From the NCBI GenBank assembly GCA_011109175.1, contig RDEW01000017.1, positions 616,568 to 680,567 of the forward strand: a stretch of 64,000 nucleotides of DNA. Direction: 5' to 3'. Within the stretch, counting starts at the first letter, position 1. Each line of letters starts with the position of its first letter. The DNA is from Dicyema japonicum. Taxonomy: Eukaryota; Dicyemida; Rhombozoa; Dicyemidae. A model generated the notes under the pieces. It worked only from the letters and a program-made list of their open reading frames with translations, was not told the origin of the DNA and made no database searches. This document shows positions 34,320 through 45,114 of the stretch, piece by piece. Both the position numbers and the translations under genes were made by a program.

Positions 34320-34855
34320 ATTTTTTGGTTGAGGTGGTGACGTCCCTCTTGAAAAGTATGTCTGAAAAACACGAAAATTGCAACCTAAATGACTTCTCTC
34401 TTTTAACGTTCAATGTCAAAGGACTCTCCAGTGCATGTAAAAGAAAAGAACTTTGTGAAGACCTTTCAAAATACAAGATATCAATCGGATGTCTCCAAGA
34501 GACAAAAATATCGAAGGAGTTTGAAATCTTATACAAGAGAACAGGAACTGAGCCAATTTCATGTGAGATTACTGATTCAAGATGGAAGCTCTTTGGACAC
34601 ATACTCCGCCACGATATGGGGACCCCTGCCAACATAGCAATGGAGAAGTATTTTGTCTTAGAAGCTTCTCGTTTCCGCGGCCGGTCGAGACAACACTGCC
34701 GGTTATTCTAGATGAAGATCTCAGGATACGCTACGGAACATGGCAACGGATCGAAAAAGATGGGGGACGTTAATTAGATTGTTAACTTTTCGTGTTGTAC
34801 ATGCTTTGTCATGATCTTGGCATTGCGTACGTGCCTATAATAATAATCACCGGAT
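34320..34855 (+). mobile_element. Internally deleted LINE-C (5' end fused to 3' end)
   Basis: Begins with an endonuclease start (SLLTFNVKGLSSACKRKEL, then GCLQETKI) and switches near 34520 to the family C-terminus (YKRTGTEPIS, DSRWKLFGHILRHD, ASRFRGRSR). The 3' end CATGCTTTGTCATG followed by TATAATAATAATCA is also found at the end of the 49 kb copy. Everything between, including all RT motifs, is missing, yet the fused frame stays open for 128 codons. Confidence 0.75.
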
Positions 34856-35441
34856 TAGTAAAAGTTAATTACTAACTAAGTGATCCCGGTTTTCCGGGTT
34901 CTGGCTCGTTCGGGGTCCTCGAAGATCCAACAGAATTGGTAGAAACGGGGACGGTCTCATTCTCCATAGATTTCCCGCATTTTCTAGATAGTCAGATATA
35001 GAGAGTGAAAGCGGATATCCGGGTTTTTATTGCCCACTGTAGAAATGACTTCACTCTCCACCTTAGGTGTCTTTAACATTCAATACGTTATCCACAGTTT
35101 TCTTATTATTATTTTCAAGGCAGCAAGTTGTGCGGCTTCTAATTTTTGAGACGACGATTCAGAAATCATCGAGCTCCAGGAGGGACATGCGTATTCGATT
35201 ACTTGTCTGTAAATTTTCTGTAGTAAAAAGGTGTTGTGGCCGATTGGTGATCGGGATAAAATTTTCAATATGTTGGTCCTCCTCCTGACTTTGTTAATAA
35301 CGTCATTGACGTGTTGGTTGAATGTCAGGAGAGTATCCAACTTTAATCTTAGTATTGTTGGAGACTTATTCATAGGAATTTCATATCCAAACAATTTGAT
35401 TTTGGGAGAGTATAATGATCTTCTATATGTAAAGAAAATTG

Positions 35442-36442
35442 TTATAAACGACTTTCCTGTAGAAACTTCCAGTCGATTTGATGTGAGCCAATGTTCAACA
35501 TACCAATATAACTTTGAAGTTTCATCCCTGCCTTCTCATAGTTAGAGTCTTTCGTCGCAAGAACAATGTCATCTGCGTATGAGAGTATCAATGTATCGGG
35601 ATCATCATTGGTGGGAAGGTCATTGGTGAACAAGTTGAAGAGCAGGGGAGAGAGAGGTGAAGCTTGAGGGACACCATTCGGCAATAAACAGGATTTAGAT
35701 TTTCTGTCGTCTGACATCACTTGTCCTCTTCTTCCATTTAGAAAGTTCGACAGCCATCTTTTAATGTTTGTATTTATAAGAGTGTCAGAAATTTTCTCTA
35801 TAAGCAGCGTCCGGGATACGGAGTCGAATGCTTTCTTCAAGTCTATTGAAGCCATTATGGTCCTTTTATGTGGTTTTGGATAGGAGAATCCATCAGATAT
35901 ATATGAGTTAATTTTGTTAAGTGAGTCGTAGTAGAATGATTTTCACGGAATCCATGCTGGAATACTCGATTTGGTACAATATTTTTGATTCGTGTTAAGA
36001 TTAATTTTTCTAAAATTCGGGAAATCGCACATAATATTGCAATTGGACGATAAGAAGAGGGATCGTTTGCGGGTTTGTTTGGCTTCCGAATTATGGATTT
36101 CTTCCATATAGAAGGTATCATATTATTGTTCACAGATAGAGTATAAACGTATGATAGGAATTTGGTTGCTTTTTCACCAAGGTGTTTCAGTTCCATCATC
36201 GAGACATTGTCAGCACCTCGGGAACGGGAATTTTTGGCATCCATGATTGCGTTTCGAACTTCTTGCGGAGTAAAGACAATCAAATCATATGATGGATACA
36301 ACTTCTTCTTGTAGACTCTGTGTTCCCTAGAAAAATATTTATGGCTGATTCCGACATAGTGTTTCATTAAAATATTTAGGTCGATGTTGCTACATTTCTG
36401 TCCGTGGAGGTCTTTCTCAGAACCTTCATTGCATTTTCTCAA
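35442..36442 (-). pseudogene. LINE-A reverse transcriptase (one frameshift)
   Basis: The two frames meet at 35855, where a stop follows SPIQNHIKG and the next frame resumes at ASIDLKKAFDSV. Catalytic residues of the palm (ASIDLKKAF and SYADD) are kept. Confidence 0.8.
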
Positions 36443-37369
36443 ATATTTAATTTTCCTCTATATCAGCGTCTCGGATGTATTTGGCGATAGAGAATCAATA
36501 AGTAATGTCCATCGCTTCTTGATTCTATTATTTTATTTATTTTTCAAGAATTTCATTTTTTGGAAATCGTCATTTGATAATTCCTTTTGCTTCTTTAATT
36601 TATTTCTTTCTCTGATAGGTGTTTTTGTATGCATATTAATATAGGTATTTCTTGTTTGATGGCATCCCATTGGGATAAATAGTTTTCTTGCTTTGAGTAT
36701 AATGTCCGTGAAAGTTTTGATCATGTGGTCAATTGATGAGAATACCAATGTGTAGAATACTTCCATATTGGTGTCGATGTAATTAGAGAAGTTGGACCAA
36801 TCTGCGCTTTTAAAATTTAAAAAAGTGGAATTCTGTCTGATAAATTTTTTTTCAGTGTTGATTTTCATCATAATAGGGTTGTGATCACTTCTTAGTTCAT
36901 ATTTTGCAGTCCAGTTGATGAGGGGAAACATTGATGGGGAACATAAGGAGAGGCCAGGGGATGTAGGTTTGTCTCCTTTTCGAGTAGGTGTTCTTGGCCA
37001 GTACCCACTTGGACAGGAGGTAGTAGGGGGAATATATACATTGACAATATTTATAGTTTTCCTAGGAATTCTAACATTTATGGCAATTAGTTCCAAAAGG
37101 TCATCTTCTGGATAAAGTTTTCGGATTTTGTTTTAAATATCTTTAGATTGAATTCCATTTCTTAATAGTGTCATTAGTCCTCCACCAAACTTAATCTTTC
37201 TGTCTTTACGGATAACGGAGTATCCGGGAAAGGTTGGAGTTGGTATGTTTGCTTGTAGCTTTGTCTCTTGGACTAGAGCAATGTCAATTTCATTACTATT
37301 GAGTAAGTGGCGGACTTCCAGCACCTTGTTTCGTATTCCGTTAATATTGATCTGGACCAGGTTGATTTC

Positions 37370-37396
37370 AGGGCCTGGGTTGGATTCGACGTCACC
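37370..37396 (-). other. 2A-like ribosome-skipping motif
   Basis: Encodes GDVESNPGP, a match to the full 2A consensus, 30-40 residues ahead of the endonuclease domain. The same position is used in other 2A-bearing APE-type LINEs. Confidence 0.82.
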
Positions 37397-37684
37397 ACAG
37401 AAAATTAGTGCGTACCTGGAAAACCATCCTCCTTCATAGATAGGGATAGGGAAAGTGTAGTTCTTTTCAACATCATGTGATGCACAACACCACTATACAG
37501 GTTAACCACGCGTCATTGGCAAACATAATAGCTTACGTGACTTTGTTCGGTAGGGAGCTCAACTACATCAACAGAATATGTATTGACAGTCTCCCGCAAG
37601 ACTATTATTTTCATGCTTATTGGCTACAATCAAATTTCTTGTAGGTCGTTTTACTCTAAATCCTGTCGGCCAGCCTGTTCATGT

Positions 37685-38100
37685 TTTTTTATTTATTAAC
37701 CACAGTCTTAGAATCTGAGGAAGGAACCCATAGGAGAACGTCTGCTTGTGGCAACCAAATCCATCCTCAGATAGTCCATTAAGGGCTTCCACTTCAGAAA
37801 AGAGGTGGAAAAGTATATCCGCACTCTTCCACTTTCATCACACGTCCTACCGTCGTGGTCATCACTTCATTCTTTGGCGGAATAGTTTTGCTTATGGTAA
37901 TCTTAACCAGAAGGATTTGGCCTGGTAAATGGTAGGAAGTGTCGTGTCAGAAGGAATCGTGGCCTCACAGGTGAGATCTGTTTGATGATAATTGACTTTC
38001 GCTGAAAAGGCATTTTTTAGGTTAGAATCCACTACTTTCAGATTTAATGTCATCATGTTATCTTTCAGCCAGAAGGCCTGTTCATGTTATCTTTCTAAGA
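37685..38100 (-). repeat. SINE-B copy
   Basis: Inverted relative to the 29.4 kb copy. Has GGAGAACGTCTGCTTGTGG, TCCTACCGTCGTGGTCATC and GTGGCCTCACAGGTGAGATC; the head lies at 38020-38090. It ends about 115 nt before the RPS18 start. Confidence 0.65.
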
Positions 38101-38215
38101 TAGTTGCTACAAAAAATTAATAAATAGGAAATTCTTTAAAATAACATTTAAAATATAATTTTATTATTTTAAAATATAATAAAATTAAATAATAAAACGT
38201 GTTTCGTGATTCCAT

Positions 38216-38777
38216 ATGGTTGTTATTAAGACTAACTTTAATTCTTAGTCTCTCGTAATTTGTGAAAATTTCCAACATATAATTCGACTGTGTAACTCCA
38301 ACATTAAAGGGAGTCGAAACATCGTGCATTCTCTGACAGGAATTAAGGTTCAGGTTAAAAACTCATTTTTAAGGGGATTGGTCGTCGTTTTTCCCACGTA
38401 GTTTGTAAGGCAGCGAAAATAGATACGACCAAAAGAGCTGGAGAACTTACTCAGGAAGATGTATGAGTTTTATTGAAATTCAGTTTAACAAAATAAACGA
38501 GATCATCAACAATCCAACCAATTATGGTGTTCCTACCTGGATGTGTAACCGTCGAAGGGATCCAAAGGAGGGAGTTACTATGCAAGCTGTTGCCGATCGT
38601 TTGGATGTGAAGTTTCGTGAGGACACTGAAACCATGAGGAGATCTGGTTGCCACAGAGGATTCCGTCATCGTTATGGGTGATTCGCTCCTTAATGTTGCA
38701 GGCTTCGAATGAGAGGACAGCAAACTAGAACTACGGGAAGGCGAGGTCGAACTGTCGGGGTAATCCGAAAGAAGTAA
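38216..38777 (+). CDS. RPS18: Small-subunit ribosomal protein uS13 (RPS18)
   Basis: Component of the head of the 40S subunit, contacting 25S/28S helix 38 and P-site tRNA. Introns of 30, 26, 23 and 24 nt (all GT..AG) give 152 residues, the same as human RPS18. The first exon is only the ATG, then [14 protein letters not shown]. Later motifs: [65 protein letters not shown] and the C-terminal [20 protein letters not shown] ending RKK. Frame intact. Good internal standard for intron size and codon use here. Frames on the other strand are shadows. Confidence 0.97.
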
Positions 38778-38822
38778 TCTTTCTAATTCGTAACTTGATT
38801 TTTTCCCTTTTAAGTTTCTTTA

Positions 38823-39128
38823 TTGAGTTCTTTATTTTTATTTTATTCCAGTTTTTGGCTGGCCTCTCATAGGTATCCGCTCCCTATTATTGGAATTTCT
38901 TATTCAGGACATACGGAACAGAAAGCACTTTTATGTTCTCTGAAAGGTCTTTCGCTCAAAGACGGACTCCAACGAGAGATCAGTGGATTCTGGCGATCGA
39001 AGAGGCAACACGTTTGTTGTTATTTTTTAATAACCAAAGAGCTGAATTCTTTTGGAAACGAAAAATTACTGTTATTATTCACCATGTGTGATCAAAAATA
39101 TGTAAAAACTGGTGGCCCAAGTGCTTAA
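38823..39128 (+). CDS. Unknown open frame after RPS18
   Basis: 101 codons reading FWLASHRYPLPIIGISYSG, KGLSLKDGLQREISGFWRS and ending KTGGPSA. It begins 45 nt after the RPS18 stop on the same strand. An acceptor-like TTTTATTCCAG at 38840-38850 suggests the first part may be intron or 5' UTR. No family recognised; could also be spurious. Confidence 0.3.
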   Translation: MSSLFLFYSSFWLASHRYPLPIIGISYSGHTEQKALLCSLKGLSLKDGLQREISGFWRSKRQHVCCYFLITKELNSFGNEKLLLLFTMCDQKYVKTGGPSA

Positions 39129-39284
39129 AAAATCTACCGAGAACTAGTGAAACTATAAATTAAGTGAACTCTTTTTGGGAGATCTATCTGATAGTGATGA
39201 TTCCTGAACCAATTTCCGATAAGTTGAAAATCGGCTAACTTTTCATATACCGAAAATAAAACACCCAAAATTCCAAGACCATCA

Positions 39285-40140
39285 AGGAAAAAAGTATTAA
39301 CTTACTAATTAAGTGATTCCACTCTCCAACATCTCTCGAATTCTCTTCGAATGCTCCCCCAGTGATCTAACTGCATTCCTGAAGTGTCTTCTTTTACATT
39401 TGCAGAGGAATTCTATCGGATTGCACTTTTTTTAATGCCGATCTGAATTTTTCCGCATGGGCTGCCTTTTCTCTGAATGGGTTTCCTAGCTCATTGCAGA
39501 TACGTAGAAAGCCCTTTATAACGCTCTATTTTTTTTTTAATATTAAAATTTTTTTTAACAATTAAACAAATGTCAGTTGAGGAAGCCTGCTGTGTGGATT
39601 GCGAACGAGTTCCCTCGGAGTATGGCTATTCCTATCTTTTGTCTTAGCCATAACCCTTCTCGTTGATCCCTTTTCTTTCTGGCAAGCAATCCTCCGAGTT
39701 CTTGCAAGAATTAAAAAAAAACGCTCTATTTTCAAAAACCTTTGGTTAACACTTCTTCCGTGTGACTGGAGAACGTCATAAGAGAGTGGAATGTCACTCC
39801 AAAGATTTTCTGGATTCCCTTATATGGAATGGGAATGTTTCCGAAGAATATCTTCAGTCCACCTTTAAATCTTCTGTCCGTAGTAAATAGGGTGTTCTGA
39901 GACTTGGATGCACACAGACAGCAAATTCACGGATAGCTAGTCACACACCTGGTTTAGGTGTGACTGAACCAACGCCACAGTCCTGGAAGGAGATTTGTCC
40001 CTTGCAGCGATAGTCACGTCGTCTGCGTAAGATAAAAACATAGTGTCCTGATCATTGATAGTAGGTAAATCGTGTTGAAATAAGTTAAATAGGAGAGGAG
40101 GCAGAGTCATTTGTTTGCAACCCAGTTTTATTCAGGAATC
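39285..40140 (-). mobile_element. LINE-A RT fragment, interrupted by a retrocopy
   Basis: Minus strand reads FNLFQHDLPTINDQD, SYADDVTIA and, past the inserted 187-bp retrocopy, C-terminal residues ending LGEHSKRIREMLESGIT. Two frameshifts. The tail TCACTTAATTAGTAAG is the family 3' end. Confidence 0.7.
39533..39719 (+). mobile_element. Small poly(A)-ended retro-inserted sequence
   Basis: Flanked by a 13-bp direct repeat AACGCTCTATTTT (39520-39532 and 39720-39732) inside LINE-A, and ends in an A run, so it arrived by LINE-type retrotransposition. It contains an ATG followed by SVEEACCVDC and, in another frame, a strongly hydrophobic stretch (LGVWLFLSFVLAITLL) with PFSFWQAILRVLARI before the A run. 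It may be a processed copy of a small membrane-protein mRNA that has suffered one indel, or a SINE-like RNA. No intron-containing parent is present in the window. Confidence 0.65.
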
Positions 40141-40479
40141 CAGAAATCTGTCATTTTCATGTTATTTTGTTTTTTCTTAGTGAATGCACTATTAAATTAA
40201 AATATTAGGGTTCCGCACGCTACTTGTTGTGGTGCTAAGTGAAAAGAAGAGAAAAGAAATGGAAAATCAGAAAGAAGATGCAACAAACTTCTAAAGAAGA
40301 TGAGGACGCAATTAACCATGTTTCCAGAACATCTCTTCCCTGCCTAATCTTTGGCAAAGCAAACGATATTAGTGGATAATCGGCATTCAATGTTCCCGTT
40401 GCCCCAATTTTGGACACCTTAAATGCTATAAAGTAACAAGAAGGACCGCACAATCTCTGCCAAACTGGTCATGCCCTCA

Positions 40480-42690
40480 TGCCTCGGGAATACCGGCAGA
40501 AGGAGAGAGCTCTTCCCTGGACCTATCTAACACAAATGAATCCTACGCCGTTTGAATCGTCTTGTGTCGGAGCGGATTATCCCACTCAGGATCCCAAGAT
40601 AGGCACGTCTAACAGCTGGCTCCTGTCTTTCAAAACTAATCACCAGGGCAGTCGATGACAATACTCAAAATGCCTGGATACGCCTTTTCTGCTTCGCATC
40701 TATTGTCCTCGGATCACACCAGACCGAACTGAATGAAGGGAACCTCGAATCAATCACTACGATAAACGTCTCAAAATACGATACTGTTAACCTGGTGACT
40801 GCACTGTGAGATCATTAGATTGCTAACCATTCGCTATCATCGTCAAGGATCAAGAAATACAAGAGGGATATACGGAAAGAAGTAGATAAGAAGGTCATGA
40901 TCGGAGACATGCCAGAGCAGCGAGCAAGACTAAGTCCCCAACTGGGGGTTGGAATTCCTCATGGATGCGAGGCAGTAATACACTCAATCAGGAACTTTAC
41001 TACCAGTCCGCCAGACACTACGAATAATATAATAGTCAAACTGGACATACGCAATGTTTTCAATAGCATTCGCAGAGACAGAATCATAGAAGTTAGCATT
41101 TCTAGGAAACTTGCATACGGCTCCTCATGTACCCTGATATTCGGGCAACACATCATTGAATCCAAAACTGGAGTTCAACAAGGTGACTTTCTTGGCCCCC
41201 TGCTCTTCGCCTTGGGTATCGAATGTGCAGCATCAACGATGCGAACTCCATTAAATTTATGGTACCTTGACGAAGCAGCTGTCGGAGGTAATTGGGAACT
41301 TGTGGTGGTGGAAGTCAAGTCTGCCATCTCTGCACTTGAGGCACTAGGGTTGGAACCGAACCCGTATAACTGTGAAAATTATAAAACGTTGCTTGCGGAT
41401 AAGAAGACTTCTGCCGTGCAGTGGCCGCTATTTCTGCTCACCTCCGCGATGTATCGGTTACCAACTTGAAAATGCAATTTTTTGACTCTCCCCTACACTA
41501 TAATAATGTGTCAGCTCTCCTGGAGGAAAAAATACATCACTCCTACAATTCACATTAAATTTACAAACCCTGGACTCCACATGGCTTTGTTCTTTCCTCA
41601 GGAATTTCCGCCTAACTTTTTCTTCTACGGACATCCCATGTTTCACGGACATTAACTTTTTAAGAGTCATCGTCGAGAAGCTGAGGACTGCCGTTGAAAA
41701 AACGCTCAATATTTCTTTGATGAAACTGGCTGGATCTAATGCAAACTACCTCTTCGCTACGGAGGAATCAGAAAACGCTCACGACTAGAACTCTTTCTTC
41801 GACATATGCTTCCAGTGCTCTCACACGCCAGATCCTACGCTACATTAACGGATCGGAGCTGAACCAGTGGTATGCATGGCTCGGGAAGTTTGGTCGCGAC
41901 TAGGTGTTGGATTCCGAAGAACGCTAATAAACAGCGAAAATGGGACAAGCTTTTATGCTCAAAGATCATAGAAGAGATAAAACCTGTGCTTGACCAGCAT
42001 CGTCTTGCTTGTCTGGCTTCTGCATGATGAACGAGAGCTCAGAGTATTACCATGTACCTCACTTGGGACACTACTGGATGACGACGCAACGAGGATTGGG
42101 GTTTCCGTCCGCCTCGGAATGGATGTTTACACGATCCATCGGTTTAGATGTGGAGGAATGGTCGACACGAAAGGACTTCACGCTCTCTCCTTCTGGAAGA
42201 GTGCTGGAAGGAGTCCTAGACACGCCGCAATCAATGGATCATTGCTTGGGTACTTAAAACTGCCGGATTTCCTGTCTAATTGGAAGCGCTTGGACTTGCT
42301 CCAGCCAACCAACTACGGAACTACTGTCTTCCCATGGGAAAGCGGTAAATACTTGCCTCGGACGCCAACTGTAAGGATAGCCTTTCTCCCTCCAACCTTG
42401 TTATGCCAGCAACTAACAAGCGCTCTGCTTCGGAGAAGTCTGAGACCCTAAAGAAAAAGAAATACTTATGTCTCGGTAGACAGTCCATTTTTGAACCAGT
42501 CCCAGTGGAACCGTCAGGAATAATAGGAAGAAGGTCACGGATCCTGCTAAACAGAACCGGATCGCTCATCGCGTAAAAAAATGATAGGAGAGAAAAGAGC
42601 TGCTGATTGAGCGCATTTCCTTGCAAATCGTCAGGGGAAATGCGTTCTAAATTACGAGATCAGCCAGTAGTCAGGGGAAATGCGTTCTAA
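40480..42690 (+). mobile_element. LINE-B: RT plus restriction-like endonuclease
   Basis: RT motifs from 40900: GIPHGCEAVIHSIRNFT, NNIIVKLDIRNVFNSIRRD, ESKTGVQQGDFLGPLLFALG, then LWYLDEAAVGG where YxDD is expected (second Asp replaced). After frameshifts the C-terminus has a zinc-knuckle/RLE region: TSLGTLLDDDATRIGV, FRCGGMVDTKGLHALS, SPRHAAIN, and the terminal ERISLQIVRGNAF. This order (RT then Cys-rich motif then PD..D/E-like endonuclease) is that of RLE-type non-LTR elements. No intact frame. Confidence 0.72.
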
Positions 42691-42734
42691 ATTACGCTCT
42701 TTTCAAGATTACGATTTTTTGGCTTTCTAGATCA

Positions 42735-43300
42735 TCTGCGTCTTCTAATGCCATTTAACATGTCTTAGATCGATTTTCATTAAACGAAGTTGTTCGTGGC
42801 TTCCCTCTAAAAACCCCCTAGCAGAAGTATGATTCCATAATATCGTAATGTCCGAGTTAGTCCCCACGTTCCCGAGTTGTAGAGCAGCATGGATCTGACG
42901 AAAGCATTGTATACTCGTACTTTTACTGATCTTGAAACATGCACGTATCTCAGGCATGTCGAATTGGTCTGTCAGTGATATTGTTGACAACATCTTTCTT
43001 CTTTGAACATCTTCCAGGTCGCCAAACAAAGACCCGACTTTTTTTCCTCTCCTCCATATCTAATCGGTAAGTTTGCTTTCTTTTATGATTGTAATAAGCT
43101 CGGTTTTTGTTATTTCATTTATGCTAATAGTCGGAACCTGGCTTTGGACTCTACGTGTTTGATAGTTATTCTCCGAAAATTTTCCTGGACCCAGTTCATG
43201 CTTCAAAGCAAGTCGAAAATCAATCCCCGAAAACATACTAATAATCCATTTTCTCGCTTCATTTGTGTTTTAAAGAAAAATTCTCAGTTTGATGTGTAAT
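42735..43300 (-). mobile_element. LINE-C RT C-terminal fragment
   Basis: Minus strand gives VGSLFGDLEDVQRRKMLS, the LGS.LGD.EDI.RRK block shared with the 49.8, 54.4 and 60.1 kb copies, then the decayed C-terminus. The plus-strand frame of 98 codons is a shadow. Confidence 0.6.
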
Positions 43301-43339
43301 CTCTTATAGTGACTAGATTAAATAACTTTATTGACGAAA

Positions 43340-43810
43340 CTTTTTTATCTCAAAATCGAAAAGCATTTCCCTCAAGATTTGTAAGGAAATTCGCTCAATG
43401 AACAACTCATCCGTTTTCCTCCTCGCAATAAGCGATCTAATCTGATTCAACAAGATTAATGATTTGCTTTCAATGACTCTTGATGTTTCGATAGCGACTG
43501 GTTCAAAAATGAACTGTCCGCAGAAACTTTCGTATTTCTTTTTCTTAAGGCTAATCCTGAGTTGGTTGCTGTCAGGGAAAGGTTACAGGAGAGTATCTAT
43601 CCACACAGGTGGCATCCCAGGCTTTCCCTATTGCTTTCCCTTAGAGAGTTGACAGCTCATTTTTGACTAAAACCAATCCAAGAGGCTCCAACTGGACAGA
43701 GAATCCGGTGTCTTCCTCCCAACGCAATAACTCAGTTAATGGTTCTGTGCCTCGGACATCTGCGTTCGCCAGCAGGAGAGGGCATGAAGACCTTTAGTGT
43801 CGAAAAAATA
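43340..43810 (-). mobile_element. LINE-B 3' fragment
   Basis: Minus strand retains pieces of the RLE region (KGLHALSC equivalents near 43800, a WSLLDW/EPLGL-like block near 43700) and the terminal block where GAATTTCC precedes TTACAAATC, encoding IERISLQIL-type residues. Frames are broken throughout. Confidence 0.45.
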
Positions 43811-43989
43811 GATTAAGAGATTCAGAAGTTAATAATAAATATAAAATATAACCAATCGAACTTTTTTGATAACAAATATTTTAGCATCAATGGAAGTGAT
43901 TATAAATTAGTGAAAATAATTCTAATAATTTTTTTTTATTATCAAAAATTTATTAACAATAAAATATTATTTATTAACTATGGGGGAGA

Positions 43990-44960
43990 GCGGCTGCTGA
44001 CATCACGGAGTAAGCGTTTCCGCGAACAACTGCGATACCAATTCTTTGCCTCAGCCAGACCGCTTCCCGCACGTTTATCTTGCGGTGGGCAATTTTCCCC
44101 CGATTTCCTTTAGGAAAGAGGCTGTAATACTTCCAGCCGCACCAGACGTCTCGATTGCTACCGGTACAAAACGGTAGCGGTCTCCAATTTCGCCATATTT
44201 TTTAATCTTGATTTTCTCGGCCAGATCGGCTGCCGATCCAGCAGACTGCGCCGAGCTGAGCATCATCGAGTTCGAGAAAGAATCCACAACAGTGCAGTCC
44301 CATACGAGCGATTTTCCCTCAGTGAACGGAAAGATAGTTAACCCATCCGGTCTTTTCCCATCTCCGCGGTCCAATCCCACAGGTTCCAGTACTGCCGGGA
44401 AGCCTGCCGCTTCAAGAGCTCGCAGGACAATGTTGTTCATAGCAGCATGGCGGGGTGCTCTGCATGCGCTCCTTTTGCACGAGAACGGGTGCAGCCCTTT
44501 GGCATCGACGATCCCTCCACAGCGACATTGTGTTCGACGCAAACATCAGCTCCCAGGCGTTGTGCGATTCCAATCCGAATACAATCATCGTCCAATAGGG
44601 TCCCCAGGGAGGAACACTGGAGTGCATCCAGCCACGCTCCGCTCCCATGGTTGGCGGCGGACACGAGGCATGCAAGACGATGCTGGTTGGCCTCAGACTT
44701 TAGCACGTCGAAGATATTCTTGGAGTAAATATCATCCCAGTCACGTTGCCTCGAAGGATCGTTCGGCATATCCAAACCAGTTTCACACCATTCGCAACGA
44801 GCTTCGTCGAAGACTTTTTCCCAAGAGAGTCCGGTTGTAGGTCAAAGGCAGGAGCGAGCACGCAGCCCGCTGAAACATCTTTATACATCCAAGGTGGAAA
44901 AAGTCACGGCAAGACGAGCAGAAAAGTCCATATTTGCGTGCATTGGCAAAACCGCATGTA
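43990..44960 (-). mobile_element. LINE-B C-terminal half with RLE domain
   Basis: The least decayed RLE domain here. On the minus strand, frames give SSLGTLLDDDCIRIGIAQRL and, after one frameshift, CRCGGIVDAKGLHPFSC, APRHAAMNNIVLRALEAAGF, EPVGLDRGDGKRPDGLTIFP and KSLVWDCTVVDSFS. The DGKRPDG and VWDCTVVD blocks are the expected catalytic PD and D/E positions of the RLE. It is clearly more GC-rich than its surroundings, consistent with a younger insertion. The 210-codon plus-strand frame is a shadow. Confidence 0.78.
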
Positions 44961-45114
44961 GAGCATGTAGTGTCCAGTCTTTCGGGTGTAATGTGTGTTG
45001 ATCCATTGTATGAACGTTGGAGACAGTTTTTTCCAAAATATTGGTATATTAATGATTAACTTTTCAGATGTTGAGACAAATATGGTTATTTTTTTAATTC
45101 TAAAATGACGACAC

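Larger units (their letters stand above)
34856..37490 (-). mobile_element. LINE-A, longest copy: 2A, endonuclease, RT
   Basis: In coding order on the minus strand: GGWFSRYALIFCGD, then the 2A motif at 37396-37370; endonuclease start (IDIALVQETKL, GGGLMTLLRNG) to 37133; after a stop, ELIAINVRIPRKTINIVNVY and then directly DKPTSPGLSLCSPS ... SDHNPI, so the middle of the endonuclease with its GDFNAH-type catalytic block is deleted; linker; RT fingers (SYRPIAILCAISRILEKL, QHGFRENHSTTTHL); RT palm after one frameshift (ASIDLKKAFDSV, GVPQASPLSPLLF, SYADDIVLA); and the C-terminus (RRRTNILKILSRSP, IEYACPSW, RTRKTGIT). Not functional. It belongs to the APE-type non-LTR elements near the jockey/CR1/L2 groups. 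Confidence 0.85.

Noticed and set aside
44208-44840. 210-codon plus-strand ORF
   Set aside because: It lies opposite the RLE endonuclease of LINE-B, whose motifs are clear on the minus strand; a shadow frame.
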